Source: Rhodothermaceae bacterium (lineage in GTDB: Bacteria > Bacteroidota > Rhodothermia > Rhodothermales > JAHQVL01). From it: a DNA stretch of 51,841 bases. Where the stretch lies: assembly GCA_019634345.1 (NCBI GenBank), contig JAHQVL010000187.1, positions 1 through 51,841 on the forward strand. The letters are read 5' to 3'. The notes beneath the pieces are model-generated. The model did not search any database, was not told the origin of the DNA, and saw nothing but the letters and a program-made list of their open reading frames with translations. The translations under genes were made by a program, and so were the position numbers. Positions 25,781-34,814 of this stretch are shown piece after piece. Every line of letters begins with the position of its first letter. The stretch's first letter is position 1.

Positions 25781-27091
25781 TTACGCCTGCACAGGTGTAT
25801 TTGCTGAAGTAGGAATTTGTAGCTGGCCTTCACTGCTGGCCACGATAGTTGCCACTGTAATGTCACCAGTGACGTTTGTGACCGTTCGCAACATGTCGAG
25901 GATACGATCAACGCCAAGGATTAGTGCAATTCCAGCACTGGGTACACCAACAGCTTCAAGAATAATCACAAGCATTATAATGCCTGCGCCCGGGACAGCA
26001 GCCGTTCCAATCGATGCCAATAAAGCAGTAAATACAATCGTAAGCTGAGCAGAGAGCGCAAGATCCATCCCCACTGTCTGGGCAATAAAAACAGCTGCAA
26101 TCGCCTGGTATAATCCCGTTCCATCCATATTTATTGTAGCGCCAAGGGGCAATACAAAGGAGGATACTTCCTCGGACACCCCTACGTTTTCTTCTGCACA
26201 CTCCATGGTAACAGGCAAGGTGGCGCCACTCGAAGACGAAGAAAAAGCAACCAACTGAGCCGGTGCGATCCCCTTGAAGAAATCAACAATGCGAACTGGG
26301 GTAAATGATTTGAGTAAAGCAGGATAGGTCAGGAAGGTCTGAATCATCAGTCCAATCACGACAGCGATACAATAAAACCCAAGTGCACGCAATAACTCAA
26401 ACACACCACCTTCCCCGCCCATGGAAGCAATCGTGTTCGCCAATAAAGCAAAAACGCCAATGGGCGCGGTGTACATAATCAGATCTACAAGCTTGATAAT
26501 AACATCGTTCAGGCTCTCAAATAGAGAAAGTAAAGGCCTTCCTTTTTCTTCAGGCAATAGTATAAGCCCAATACCTATAAAAATGGAGAAGAACACGATT
26601 TGAAGCATATTCCGATTGCTCGATGCCGAAGCAAAGAAATTACCGGGGACCATATCCACAAAGGCCTGCAATGGACCACGATCTTGTGTTTGTTCAGCTG
26701 CTTCTTGCCGTGCCGCAGCCTCATTGCTGTAGGTTTGCTCAAGCCGTTCTCGCACATCCTGAGGCACAGTTTCTCCTGGCTTCATCACGTTTACGATAAC
26801 CAAACCCAATACCAGGGCAATAAATGTAGTTGCCAGGTATATACCAATGGTCTTCCCACCTATGCGAGATAACTTCTGAATATCAGAAAGAGAAGCGACC
26901 CCTGTAATCAAGGAAGCAAGTACAAGGGGTACAGCAATAAGCATTAATAATCGCAGAAATATGGTCCCAAACGGACCAATCCAATCGTTTGTAAAATCCC
27001 CCCATCCCTGGGCAGCGGCTACAACGCCGTATATCAAGCCCAAAACTAAACCAATAATGATTTGCCAATGTAGCTGCTTGTACCAGGGCAT
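25781..27091 (-). CDS. Dicarboxylate/amino-acid:cation symporter (DAACS family)
   Basis: 436 residues with about eight TM helices, the size of bacterial GltP/DctA-type carriers. The hallmark SSSSGATLP reentrant loop lies near residue 273, and the NMDGTG motif near 310 supplies sodium and substrate ligands. These proteins couple uptake of glutamate, aspartate or C4-dicarboxylates to Na+ or H+ in the inner membrane. Which substrate applies cannot be read. A longer polar insertion near residues 115-150 (QTYSNEAAARQEAAEQTQ) separates helices 3 and 4 and is larger than in E. coli GltP. It converges on the Rad52-like gene with 11 bases between. Confidence 0.9.
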   Translation of the reverse strand: MPWYKQLHWQIIIGLVLGLIYGVVAAAQGWGDFTNDWIGPFGTIFLRLLMLIAVPLVLASLITGVASLSDIQKLSRIGGKTIGIYLATTFIALVLGLVIVNVMKPGETVPQDVRERLEQTYSNEAAARQEAAEQTQDRGPLQAFVDMVPGNFFASASSNRNMLQIVFFSIFIGIGLILLPEEKGRPLLSLFESLNDVIIKLVDLIMYTAPIGVFALLANTIASMGGEGGVFELLRALGFYCIAVVIGLMIQTFLTYPALLKSFTPVRIVDFFKGIAPAQLVAFSSSSSGATLPVTMECAEENVGVSEEVSSFVLPLGATINMDGTGLYQAIAAVFIAQTVGMDLALSAQLTIVFTALLASIGTAAVPGAGIIMLVIILEAVGVPSAGIALILGVDRILDMLRTVTNVTGDITVATIVASSEGQLQIPTSANTPVQA

Positions 27092-27241
27092 AGTCCTTCC
27101 CTTCTCAGTTGTAGTAAATGGAATTTTGTCTGCTTATATAACGCACTATCTTAATGCATTATTGGGAATTAAGCTACGTACTTTCCGATTTACATACAAA
27201 ATGCACCCAATACCCTGAATATCCCCTTTAATGGTTAATTC

Positions 27242-29983
27242 TTAGACATTAACCTGCTCGTACACCTCTTGCTGGACAACATCAATTGCATCTATTTTAA
27301 AGCGTGAAATCAACGAACGAAGATCCTCTGTATACTTTTCTAAGTCCTGAGCAGCTATTGAGATTTCAGTCACTCCCTTCGCAGATTCATTGGTTACGGT
27401 TGAAATTGCCTCTACATTCATTGAGATCTGAGTACTGGTGGAGGATTGCTCTTCACTGGCAACAGCGATCTGATTTATCCGATCAACAATTTTGTTCATC
27501 TCCTCTACTACACGTGTTAGTGCATCACCAGCTCTATCCGCAAGCTCAAGGCCACTGGCTACCTCCTCCCTACCTTGGCGCATGGCATTTACAGCCTGAT
27601 TGGCTTCCGACTGTATGGTTTTAATCATTGAACCAATCTCGGTAGTTGCACCTGTAGTTCGTTCGGCCAACTTCCTCACTTCATCTGCAACTACCGCAAA
27701 GCCCTTACCTTGCTCACCAGCTCTTGCAGCTTCAATTGCAGCGTTTAACGCAAGCAGGTTAGTTTGATCTGCAATTTCTTCAATCACTGCTACGATATCA
27801 CCAATCTTCTGGCTAGATTCTCCCAATCGCTCGATCGTTTCAGCTGACTCCTCAACCACTTTTGCAATTTCTCGTATCTTTTCGACACTCTGCTGTACAA
27901 TCTCACCTCCATCATGGGCTGCCTTTCCACTGTTATAGGAGACCGTTGCCGTCTCAGTGGCATTTCGAGCATTATCGGTGATTGTCTGGGCCATCTCATC
28001 AACAGAATTAGCCACATCTTGTGCCTGAACGGACTGCTGTTGCGTTGCTACAGCAAGCTGCTCAGTAGCCTCGTTTATTTGATTGGCGGACGCATACGTT
28101 GCCCGAACAGCTTCTCTGACTTGCTCGATCAAGTTTTTCAGGCCCTTGACCATTTGGGCAAGCTCCTGTTTCAGATGCGAGATCCCGTCACCATGGTCTG
28201 TAGTATCAATATCTACCGTGAAATCACCTTCAGCAAGGCACCCAATGACTTTTACAAGTTTGTTTGTCTCTTCTTGTAAATAAGTGCGGGTCCTTCGATT
28301 TTCATTGCTTGTTTCTTTAGAATCAATCAACACCCCTACCATTGCAGCCATATCAGTAATTAATCGCTCATCAGCTTTGGTATAAAGGCTATCATCTTCT
28401 TTGGTAGATAGATACAACATACCAAGTAACCTATCTTGAAAAAGAATAGGTGTTGCCAGTAACGTATCCATGGGTGGATGATTTTCAGGGAAGCCTACCG
28501 AACTGGGATGGGCCCTCATGCGCTCCAGTCTCAAGGTCTCTTTCTTGTGATGTACGTGCCCCAATAACCCTTTACCTTCAGGCAAACGTCCGATTTGCTT
28601 TTGGATCTCTTTTGATATCCCGAGAGTCAGAAACTCTTTTACATTACCTGCTCGATCAACGGTACTGATTGCAGCATACTTGGAATGTGTTATTTCCCGA
28701 GCTTCTTTTAGGAACGCTTGAAGGAGTTTTTTTACATCATTCTCTCTGCTCATCTTAACGGTCAGATCAATGATCACTTCTACATTTTTGACGTTCTTCC
28801 GCACCTTTGTGACAAGAGAGTCAAAGGATTCACTGAGCTTTCCTACCTCATCGTTCTGGCCCAATAATGCTGATACGTTATAGTCTCCATCAGCTATCTT
28901 ACTTGCATTATTCTGAAGCTTTCTTATCGGTTTTACGATCCATCCACCAGCCATCCAAACGCCTATTCCAACCGTAAGCAGAAGAGCCCCTCCAAACAAC
29001 ATGAGAGAAGTGCGTTGATACTCTTTTGCAGCAGCAAACGCGGTCCCTTTGGGCATACTTTTTACCTCAACCCAATAGGTAGACTCGTTTGTGGTATTTA
29101 GCCGCACGGGTGCGTAAGCAAACATCCCTCCTGTTGAGGAATGAAACCCAGACTCACCGCTATAAATTGAGCCAGCAACCTCAGCATAATCCAGATCAAA
29201 TCGTGAGCCATGCCCCCGTTCTTTTCCCCACACCTTCGCTGGATCCGGATGAGATAAATAATACCCTTCTTGATTTACCAAAAATGTGTAAATCGAAGCA
29301 TCCTCTTCTCCTCTAGAAATCGAATCGACGAGATAACTCCCATTCACGTCAATCAGCAATACTCCTTTTGCTACCCCTATATCATCGTATATCGGAGTCG
29401 CATAGGAAATAACAGGTATGCCATTGCTCGATGGATTCCCCGCATCCTCATTCATAAAACTGATTTCAGACGCAAAGACCTCTCCTTGATTCAACGCCAG
29501 GGCCTCACCCACATTCTCAATTCTATTTCTGCTTGAACTCTGGATTTGTGGAGGTACACGAGAGCCGGCTACGCCCACTATTTCGCTTCCACCCGCTTCA
29601 AAATACCCGAGGTGAAGGTAGTGGGGCCTTGCACGAATGCGACGTTCAAATACAGTTGTCAGTTGTTCGTGCCAGTATTGAAGCGAACCGGGACTGGAAG
29701 GGTAGTTCTCTGATCCCCTGGCTTCCATGATTGCATGAACGGAGGGCAATTCTGACATCAATATCAGATCATCTTCTATTTGCCTCAGGAACGCTTCAAG
29801 CTGGCCAGAATCCTTCTCCACTTTATTGACAAGTTCTACTTGCTGTCCATTAAGCAAAGCACTTTTAGTGGCCCGTAAGCCCACCTGATAGTTCACCAAT
29901 GAAGCTACGAAGGCTGTAAAAAAAACCACGAATGTGATTTTGACCTGAACATTGTGGGTAACCCATGAAAATAAATGTTTCAT
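27242..29983 (-). CDS. Methyl-accepting chemotaxis protein with Cache-like, HAMP and GAF domains
   Basis: A 913-residue chemoreceptor. TM1 (residues about 15-33) and TM2 (about 332-355) frame a double-Cache-type periplasmic sensor. A HAMP linker (about 355-405) follows, then a GAF domain (about 420-570) inserted before a second HAMP-like segment ([11 protein letters not shown] near 595). The signalling hairpin carries the conserved tip [21 protein letters not shown] near 745. No CheR-binding pentapeptide is seen at the C-terminus (YEQVNV). Cache domains bind small molecules such as amino acids or organic acids; the GAF domain could add an internal signal. No che or flagellar gene is in the window, so its partner pathway is not visible. 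Confidence 0.92.
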   Translation of the reverse strand: MKHLFSWVTHNVQVKITFVVFFTAFVASLVNYQVGLRATKSALLNGQQVELVNKVEKDSGQLEAFLRQIEDDLILMSELPSVHAIMEARGSENYPSSPGSLQYWHEQLTTVFERRIRARPHYLHLGYFEAGGSEIVGVAGSRVPPQIQSSSRNRIENVGEALALNQGEVFASEISFMNEDAGNPSSNGIPVISYATPIYDDIGVAKGVLLIDVNGSYLVDSISRGEEDASIYTFLVNQEGYYLSHPDPAKVWGKERGHGSRFDLDYAEVAGSIYSGESGFHSSTGGMFAYAPVRLNTTNESTYWVEVKSMPKGTAFAAAKEYQRTSLMLFGGALLLTVGIGVWMAGGWIVKPIRKLQNNASKIADGDYNVSALLGQNDEVGKLSESFDSLVTKVRKNVKNVEVIIDLTVKMSRENDVKKLLQAFLKEAREITHSKYAAISTVDRAGNVKEFLTLGISKEIQKQIGRLPEGKGLLGHVHHKKETLRLERMRAHPSSVGFPENHPPMDTLLATPILFQDRLLGMLYLSTKEDDSLYTKADERLITDMAAMVGVLIDSKETSNENRRTRTYLQEETNKLVKVIGCLAEGDFTVDIDTTDHGDGISHLKQELAQMVKGLKNLIEQVREAVRATYASANQINEATEQLAVATQQQSVQAQDVANSVDEMAQTITDNARNATETATVSYNSGKAAHDGGEIVQQSVEKIREIAKVVEESAETIERLGESSQKIGDIVAVIEEIADQTNLLALNAAIEAARAGEQGKGFAVVADEVRKLAERTTGATTEIGSMIKTIQSEANQAVNAMRQGREEVASGLELADRAGDALTRVVEEMNKIVDRINQIAVASEEQSSTSTQISMNVEAISTVTNESAKGVTEISIAAQDLEKYTEDLRSLISRFKIDAIDVVQQEVYEQVNV

Positions 29984-30084
29984 AACGGTGGACCTGCCTA
30001 AATTTTAGCTTCTATACTCTTTCCAGATCGGTAATAAAACAGACCTCTTAAAGAATGAACCCACCGCATTACCACATTAATTAT

Positions 30085-30123
30085 AAAAAACATGCGCCCC
30101 CTACATGATTTGTAGGGGGCGCA
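30085..30123 (-). terminator. Intrinsic terminator of the small secreted-protein gene
   Basis: TGCGCCCCCTACA (30093-30105) and TGTAGGGGGCGCA (30111-30123) form a perfect 13-bp GC-rich stem with a 5-base loop. Six A residues at 30085-30090 give a U-run on the minus strand, downstream of the gene ending at 30197. Confidence 0.88.
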
Positions 30124-30151
30124 GTAAATAACATGCCCTTATTTGTAGTCC

Positions 30152-30175
30152 TCCCCTACATGACTCTGTAAGGGA
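30152..30175. repeat. Degenerate second copy of the CCCCTACA hairpin
   Basis: TCCCCTACA (30152-30160) pairs with TGTAAGGGA (30167-30175) with one mismatch. The words CCCCTACATGA are shared with the terminator at 30093-30123. It lies between that terminator and the stop codon at 30197, so the two may be a tandem pair. Confidence 0.55.
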
Positions 30176-30196
30176 AGGCATAGTTTGCATTCTGAT

Positions 30197-30673
30197 TTAT
30201 TCGTTCACAGTGGCCGTAATTGTTTTCAGTGTCTGCACGTCACCTCCTTTATCATGGAGCACAACGATATCCCAGTTACCAGCTCGATTGGCCGTGAAAG
30301 ATTTCCATGTTCTATACCGAACGGACCCTTTAACTGATGCGGTGCTCGACTTTCGGGTGACACCGCCACTGTTGTATTGGACAATAATATCGTCAATTTC
30401 ATCACCCTGAGGTACGACAAACATCATCCAAACTGAATACGTTACTCCTTGCTGTAAAGCGATGGGAGATACCTCTTCACTGCACTCGTTTTCAACAATC
30501 TCCATACAGATCTTCATATCTGCCAGGACGACTCCTTGACCTTGCCCATTGAAGTAAAAGTCTATAAACGATTTTGCGGCCTCACTCGTCAGTGATGTTT
30601 GGGCCTGTGCCTTCAATCCAGAAGCAGCAAAAAATAAGAAGAGACAAAGTCCTGCAATTATGTTCGTTTTCAT
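30197..30673 (-). CDS. Small secreted protein of unknown function
   Basis: 158 residues from the ATG at 30673, the start of a normal signal peptide (ending LKAQAQ); the frame continues 23 codons further with no signal-like content. The mature part is a small beta domain with two Cys (near 64 and 71) that could pair. It contains QQGVTYSVWMMFVVPQGDE, VQYNSGGVTRKSS, YRTWKSFTANRAGNWDIVVLH, resembling Ig-like or C2-like beta sandwiches, but no family was recognised. A strong terminator follows. It is next to the DUF92 gene on the same strand but separated by 181 bases. Confidence 0.68.
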   Translation of the reverse strand: MKTNIIAGLCLFLFFAASGLKAQAQTSLTSEAAKSFIDFYFNGQGQGVVLADMKICMEIVENECSEEVSPIALQQGVTYSVWMMFVVPQGDEIDDIIVQYNSGGVTRKSSTASVKGSVRYRTWKSFTANRAGNWDIVVLHDKGGDVQTLKTITATVNE

Positions 30674-30854
30674 TAGAATGACTATTGATTTGATTGATGG
30701 GGTAAAAAATGAAATGTGGACCTCCGAGGTTACGCCCACCACATGTACGTTCGTTTGAGTTATCTTTCATAACGGAATAGAATATAGATAACTTTCTCCA
30801 GGCCAACATCCCCTACCTGAAGTAATTAACACATCCTGCCAGGTACCCCTCCGT

Positions 30855-31637
30855 CTAGGTGAACAGGTACCCAAGGAGTATACCTGCTACCCCTCCTGCA
30901 AGGGTGCAGAACACATTGACCAGATCGTTCGTAACCCACCTCGCCCCACTTATCTTCTGAACGCCCTGGTCCTGAATACCTCCCTCAACGATTTCCCCTG
31001 TTTCCGGGACCCGGTATTTGGCTTGCACAGTGGCGCCAAGAATACTGTCCAACAAACTACCAGCAAGCCCGGAGAACAATCCTAAAATAATACAATGGAG
31101 CACTGTATTGTCATAAAACGGGACACAAGATAAGCCAATCAGTAAAGCTCCCAATGCTGAACCTGCCGTTCCTTGCCAGGTTACGCCGCCGGATAATCCC
31201 TTTTTCAGCATCTTCCCTGAAATGATATTTCTGGGCATCCCCCCGGCGAGGCGTCCTATCTCTGTTGCCCATGTATCTGAGGTTGCGGCTGCTAATGACC
31301 CAACAAAACCCGCATACCAGAGCACGTCCCCTGTCACGGCATATACTAGAAGCAATACCCAGGCAATGCCACCATTAGACAGAACCTGCGTAGCATTTCG
31401 AATATCATCCTTTTTTTCGTCATTTTTGGGCAACTTGGTGCCTTTCCCCATTTTCGAAAGGATGCTAGAGGTTCCAAAAAAAAGCAAGAGCGGTACAACC
31501 CAAGGCCAACCTCCAAGCCATAAAAGACAGAATCCAAAGGCCGAGGCAACGATACTTCCCCCCGCTGACAGCCACTGCAACCGATAACTTATGGCTCCAA
31601 ATGCGACGGTAGCGAGAAGGAAAAAGAGTAAGGTCAT
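30855..31637 (-). CDS. DUF92 (TIGR00297) integral membrane protein
   Basis: 260 residues with about six TM helices. It shows the DUF92 blocks: a small-residue-rich N-terminal pair of helices, the loop KMGKGTKLP, RNATQVLSNGGIAW, the acidic SDTWATEIGRL motif near 140, and SGGVTWQGTAGSALGA near 170. Family members include plant VTE6 phytyl-phosphate kinase; bacterial roles in prenyl-phosphate metabolism are inferred from that. The length is normal. It starts at an ATG at 31637 and is divergent from the surface-protein gene at 31757. Confidence 0.87.
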   Translation of the reverse strand: MTLLFFLLATVAFGAISYRLQWLSAGGSIVASAFGFCLLWLGGWPWVVPLLLFFGTSSILSKMGKGTKLPKNDEKKDDIRNATQVLSNGGIAWVLLLVYAVTGDVLWYAGFVGSLAAATSDTWATEIGRLAGGMPRNIISGKMLKKGLSGGVTWQGTAGSALGALLIGLSCVPFYDNTVLHCIILGLFSGLAGSLLDSILGATVQAKYRVPETGEIVEGGIQDQGVQKISGARWVTNDLVNVFCTLAGGVAGILLGYLFT

Positions 31638-31756
31638 ATAATGATTAAGCCTGTATTATTCCTTTTGTAACACCTAAAGTTCGTATCTTCGGTACTTACT
31701 TTGTTTGCAAAATACTCAGAACCCTACACTATTTCACCAAACTGGAAACGAGATAC

Positions 31757-32989
31757 ATGATGAAAAGCCTTTGCCTATGCCTGGCTGCTTTTTTATTTGC
31801 CCACACTTCGTTCGCTCAAACCATTTCAGCTACTGACGATGCTTTCGATGTGAGTATGGATAGCGTGCTTTCCATAGAATCGCCAGGATTACTCGATAAT
31901 GATGACCTGGCCACGACGGACTCCTTTTTTGTTGCACTCATCGACTCAACTCTTAACGGAGCGCTTAACTTCAACACGAATGGTTCTTTTACCTATCAAC
32001 CCAATGCAGGCTTCTCGGGTACGGATTCGTTTACTTATCTGCTAGAAACCGTACCTGGCCAACTGCTGGAGATCGACTCCACCCAGTCGTCTATTGACAT
32101 AGAAATGACAGTCAACATTTTGCTTTCTTCACAAACGAACGCCGCCTCAGGCCGCGTTAGTGGGGTTACTGCTTTTTCACTGTCCCCCTACGATGCCCCC
32201 TTTTCTTCGGCACAAATCACGCAGTTCGATGCAACCATCATTGATTCATTGGTGCTTGACTACGACTTCGGAGGAGGCAATTCGATCAATGCAACAGCAG
32301 ATACAAACGCATTTGCTTTGAGCTTGCTTGATCCGGGACCACTCGCTACTATTTTAGACGGCTCGTTCGAGCAAACGGATAACCTGGCTAATCTGGTCGG
32401 TGATGCGACAGTCATTGCTGGCGGATTGTTTGAGACCTTGCTTGAAGACGCGTTACCAGACAGCAATCTCGCTTTCGACGTGGAAAACACCATTTCGATG
32501 TTTGCTACGTTAGCCCAGCAAAATGATTCGCTAACCCTGGACACCTCGTTCTCCTTGCAAGATACACTGCTCCTCGACGAAGGAGGCCTTGCCAGCATTA
32601 ACCTCGATGTAACTGGGACGGTAATTGCAAACGGACCTATTACCCGTCCCGCGCAATCAAATGTTGCAACGGTCACAATCACTGTCGATCCAACTACAAA
32701 TACCTCTGTAGACGAAGAGCTTCCATTCGACTATATGTTATCCCAGAACTATCCTAATCCGTTTAACCCGACCACCTCCATTGTATTCTCTATCCCTTCG
32801 ACGGATCACGTAACGCTGAAGGTCTATGATACATTGGGACGAAGTGTACGGACACTGGTTGATGGTACAATGCCCATCGGGCAACATGAGGTGCAATTTG
32901 AGGCGGCTGATTTACCGAGTGGGATGTACCTGTACAGGCTCGAAAGTGGTGATTTTAGTGCCAGCAGAACCTTAATGCTTATCAAATAA
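31757..32989 (+). CDS. Secreted adhesin-like protein with Ig-like domain and T9SS sorting domain
   Basis: 410 residues. The signal peptide ends SFAQ. Residues about 22-105 form a cadherin/Ig-like 'Big' domain with ATDDAFDVSMDS, LLDNDDL and the typical FTYQPNAGFSGTDSFTY ending. A long beta-rich region follows (about 115-320) with many Asp, Ser and Thr, and no recognised fold. The last 85 residues are a T9SS sorting domain with NYPNPFNPTTS, VYDTLGRSV and GMYLYRL, ending LMLIK, as in the glycoside hydrolase at 344. It is probably anchored to the cell surface. It converges on the DUF5683-like gene across a 15-bp terminator stem. Confidence 0.83.
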   Translation: MMKSLCLCLAAFLFAHTSFAQTISATDDAFDVSMDSVLSIESPGLLDNDDLATTDSFFVALIDSTLNGALNFNTNGSFTYQPNAGFSGTDSFTYLLETVPGQLLEIDSTQSSIDIEMTVNILLSSQTNAASGRVSGVTAFSLSPYDAPFSSAQITQFDATIIDSLVLDYDFGGGNSINATADTNAFALSLLDPGPLATILDGSFEQTDNLANLVGDATVIAGGLFETLLEDALPDSNLAFDVENTISMFATLAQQNDSLTLDTSFSLQDTLLLDEGGLASINLDVTGTVIANGPITRPAQSNVATVTITVDPTTNTSVDEELPFDYMLSQNYPNPFNPTTSIVFSIPSTDHVTLKVYDTLGRSVRTLVDGTMPIGQHEVQFEAADLPSGMYLYRLESGDFSASRTLMLIK

Positions 32990-33000
32990 GCCTGTATGCT

Positions 33001-33044
33001 TTGGGGTGTAGTGATGTGAATTACACTTAATCACTACACCCCAA
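33001..33044. terminator. Bidirectional terminator-like hairpin between convergent genes
   Basis: TTGGGGTGTAGTGAT (33001-33015) and ATCACTACACCCCAA (33030-33044) form a perfect 15-bp stem with a 14-base loop. It sits between the stops at 32989 and 33075. It is long for a terminator but is not built of clear heptamers. Confidence 0.85.
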
Positions 33045-33074
33045 AACGTACTTTTCCTATCACGTAGCTGGTTT

Positions 33075-34100
33075 CTACAGCTTTACAGTCAGCGTTGCTA
33101 CGGGCCGTACTTCCCCTTGCGCATTTGATCCTATTTCAAGGCCGGGACTGATGCGGTCGTTATGCATCTTAGCAGATATAGCAGCATCGATAGCTGATAC
33201 CATATGCGTCAGGATCAATAATCCACTTATCCGCGATGCCCTTCTAAGTACATCATTGGCATGCGCGTGATCATCGGAGTATCGGAAGAATGTTGGAGAC
33301 ACATTCGGCCTATCACCGTTAGAGCCCGTCATTGAAGGATCGATCGCTGCCGTAGGAACGCCATTCTCATCCACCCATTCCGGATAATCGTTCCATCCAG
33401 GAGCAAACTGATAATACTTTCCAATCAGTTCGTAATATTGCTGTTCACTGAAGTCTGGCAATGTGTGCGAAAACGCTGCACCGGTCTCCACATGATACAT
33501 TTGCCGTTCAACATTCTGAATTTGGCTGAAGAAGGATAATACAACCTGCCATTCCTGATCGCTCCAACTATCCGGGTTTTGGAAATTAATCGACGAGGGT
33601 ACTGAGATGGGGTCTACAGTCACATTTATAAACGAACTGTAGTCATTAAGCCAGTTCGCATATTTTGCAGGATCCCACCAGTCGTGCGCAAACAACTGGT
33701 AATCTCTTTCGAGGCCATTCCCTTGATTGCGCCAAATAATTGAACTCGTTATTATAGCAGCTTCCATTACAAAAGCCCCAATCGCTTTACCCCACTGCTT
33801 GTTATAAGCCTGCCCCAATCCAGGTACTACGGCAGACATGCCAAACGCAGCACCAACACTTCTTTTCTTTGCCCTAACGGGTGAGTTCGAATAAGGAGTT
33901 AGTGAAAGCTCAGCAGACTCATACAAAAGCGCAGCTTTTACACTGGCTCGTGTCATTAATACCTTTGTAGAGTCATCCGTTGAAGAAGCATGCCCTGAAT
34001 GAGCCTCTTTCGCCTGCAATGCACCAAACTCACCTGCCCCCCAGAGGATCATTAACAAGCCAAACAACACGGATCGTATTTGTCGAACGTTAATCATCAT
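33075..34100 (-). CDS. DUF5683-like exported membrane protein
   Basis: 341 residues. A hydrophobic N-terminal stretch (residues about 10-30) acts as signal or anchor. The SAVVPGLGQAYNKQWGKAI block near 82 is the core of DUF5683 and related proteins of Bacteroidota, followed by a hydrophobic helix (AFVMEAAIITSSII). The rest is soluble with long Trp- and Tyr-rich helices, then a second hydrophobic stretch near 290 (ISGLLILTHMVSAIDA). Function is not known. It starts nine bases after the TlpA-like gene's stop, so the two are probably cotranscribed. Confidence 0.75.
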   Translation of the reverse strand: MMINVRQIRSVLFGLLMILWGAGEFGALQAKEAHSGHASSTDDSTKVLMTRASVKAALLYESAELSLTPYSNSPVRAKKRSVGAAFGMSAVVPGLGQAYNKQWGKAIGAFVMEAAIITSSIIWRNQGNGLERDYQLFAHDWWDPAKYANWLNDYSSFINVTVDPISVPSSINFQNPDSWSDQEWQVVLSFFSQIQNVERQMYHVETGAAFSHTLPDFSEQQYYELIGKYYQFAPGWNDYPEWVDENGVPTAAIDPSMTGSNGDRPNVSPTFFRYSDDHAHANDVLRRASRISGLLILTHMVSAIDAAISAKMHNDRISPGLEIGSNAQGEVRPVATLTVKL

Positions 34101-34109
34101 TTTTCTATT

Positions 34110-34754
34110 CTAGATATAGGGGGAAACGGCTTTTTTGAAATAGTTATAGTCCCGTGCCCCAAGAATAAATTCTCGGATAACGCCATCGCGGTCGATCACA
34201 TACGATTCAGGACGGCCATCCTTTATTTTTCTATAAGGCATCGGCAATGCATCTACGTTATCAATGTACGCACTCTCCGTTTCCAGAGAAATCATGTTTT
34301 GGCTAAACATCGTTAGAATATCCCGCCTTTCATCAGAAACGGTTAGCACAACAAGTCCCTCATCCTTATACTCAGCATAAAGGCGATTTAAGTCCGGCAT
34401 TTCATCTAAGCAAGGAGGGCACCAGGTCGCCCAAAAATTGATCAATACGACCTTTCCTTCTAGTTCTTCCAGCGTCCCTTCCTCATTAGAGTTTATCATT
34501 TTGAAGGAAAAATCTGGTGCACCTTCACCAACAGCATCTTGCTGCACGTGAAAAGGGCTTCGTGCCTTGTCTCCCATCGTTACCCCCAACAGCAATAATC
34601 CACTGGCACAAACGATCAACACAGAAGAAACGCCCACTCCAAACCACTCTAGTGGGTTAGAGGGCTTTTTTTTACGGCCTACAAGCAAATAAATGAAAAT
34701 GGCCCCGATTGCAATCATTCCAATGGATGCGGGGATAACCGTAGAAGCTTCCAT
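34110..34754 (-). CDS. Membrane-anchored TlpA/thioredoxin-like oxidoreductase
   Basis: 214 residues. Two TM helices (residues about 8-25 and 40-60) precede a periplasmic thioredoxin fold (residues about 75-214). The redox motif WCPPC lies near 111-115 in NFWATWCPPCLDEMP, and the conserved cis-Pro region is LPMPYRKI near 175. Such TlpA/ResA-type proteins reduce disulfides in the periplasm, often for cytochrome c or secreted proteins. Having a two-helix anchor, rather than one, is less common. It is followed closely by the DUF5683-like gene; the Omp85-like gene upstream ends at 34815, 60 bases away. Confidence 0.85.
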   Translation of the reverse strand: MEASTVIPASIGMIAIGAIFIYLLVGRKKKPSNPLEWFGVGVSSVLIVCASGLLLLGVTMGDKARSPFHVQQDAVGEGAPDFSFKMINSNEEGTLEELEGKVVLINFWATWCPPCLDEMPDLNRLYAEYKDEGLVVLTVSDERRDILTMFSQNMISLETESAYIDNVDALPMPYRKIKDGRPESYVIDRDGVIREFILGARDYNYFKKAVSPYI

Positions 34755-34814
34755 ATGCTATTAGTTAGTGTGTCTATACGTTTTGTTACACTTCAGATCA
34801 ATAAAATACCTGTG

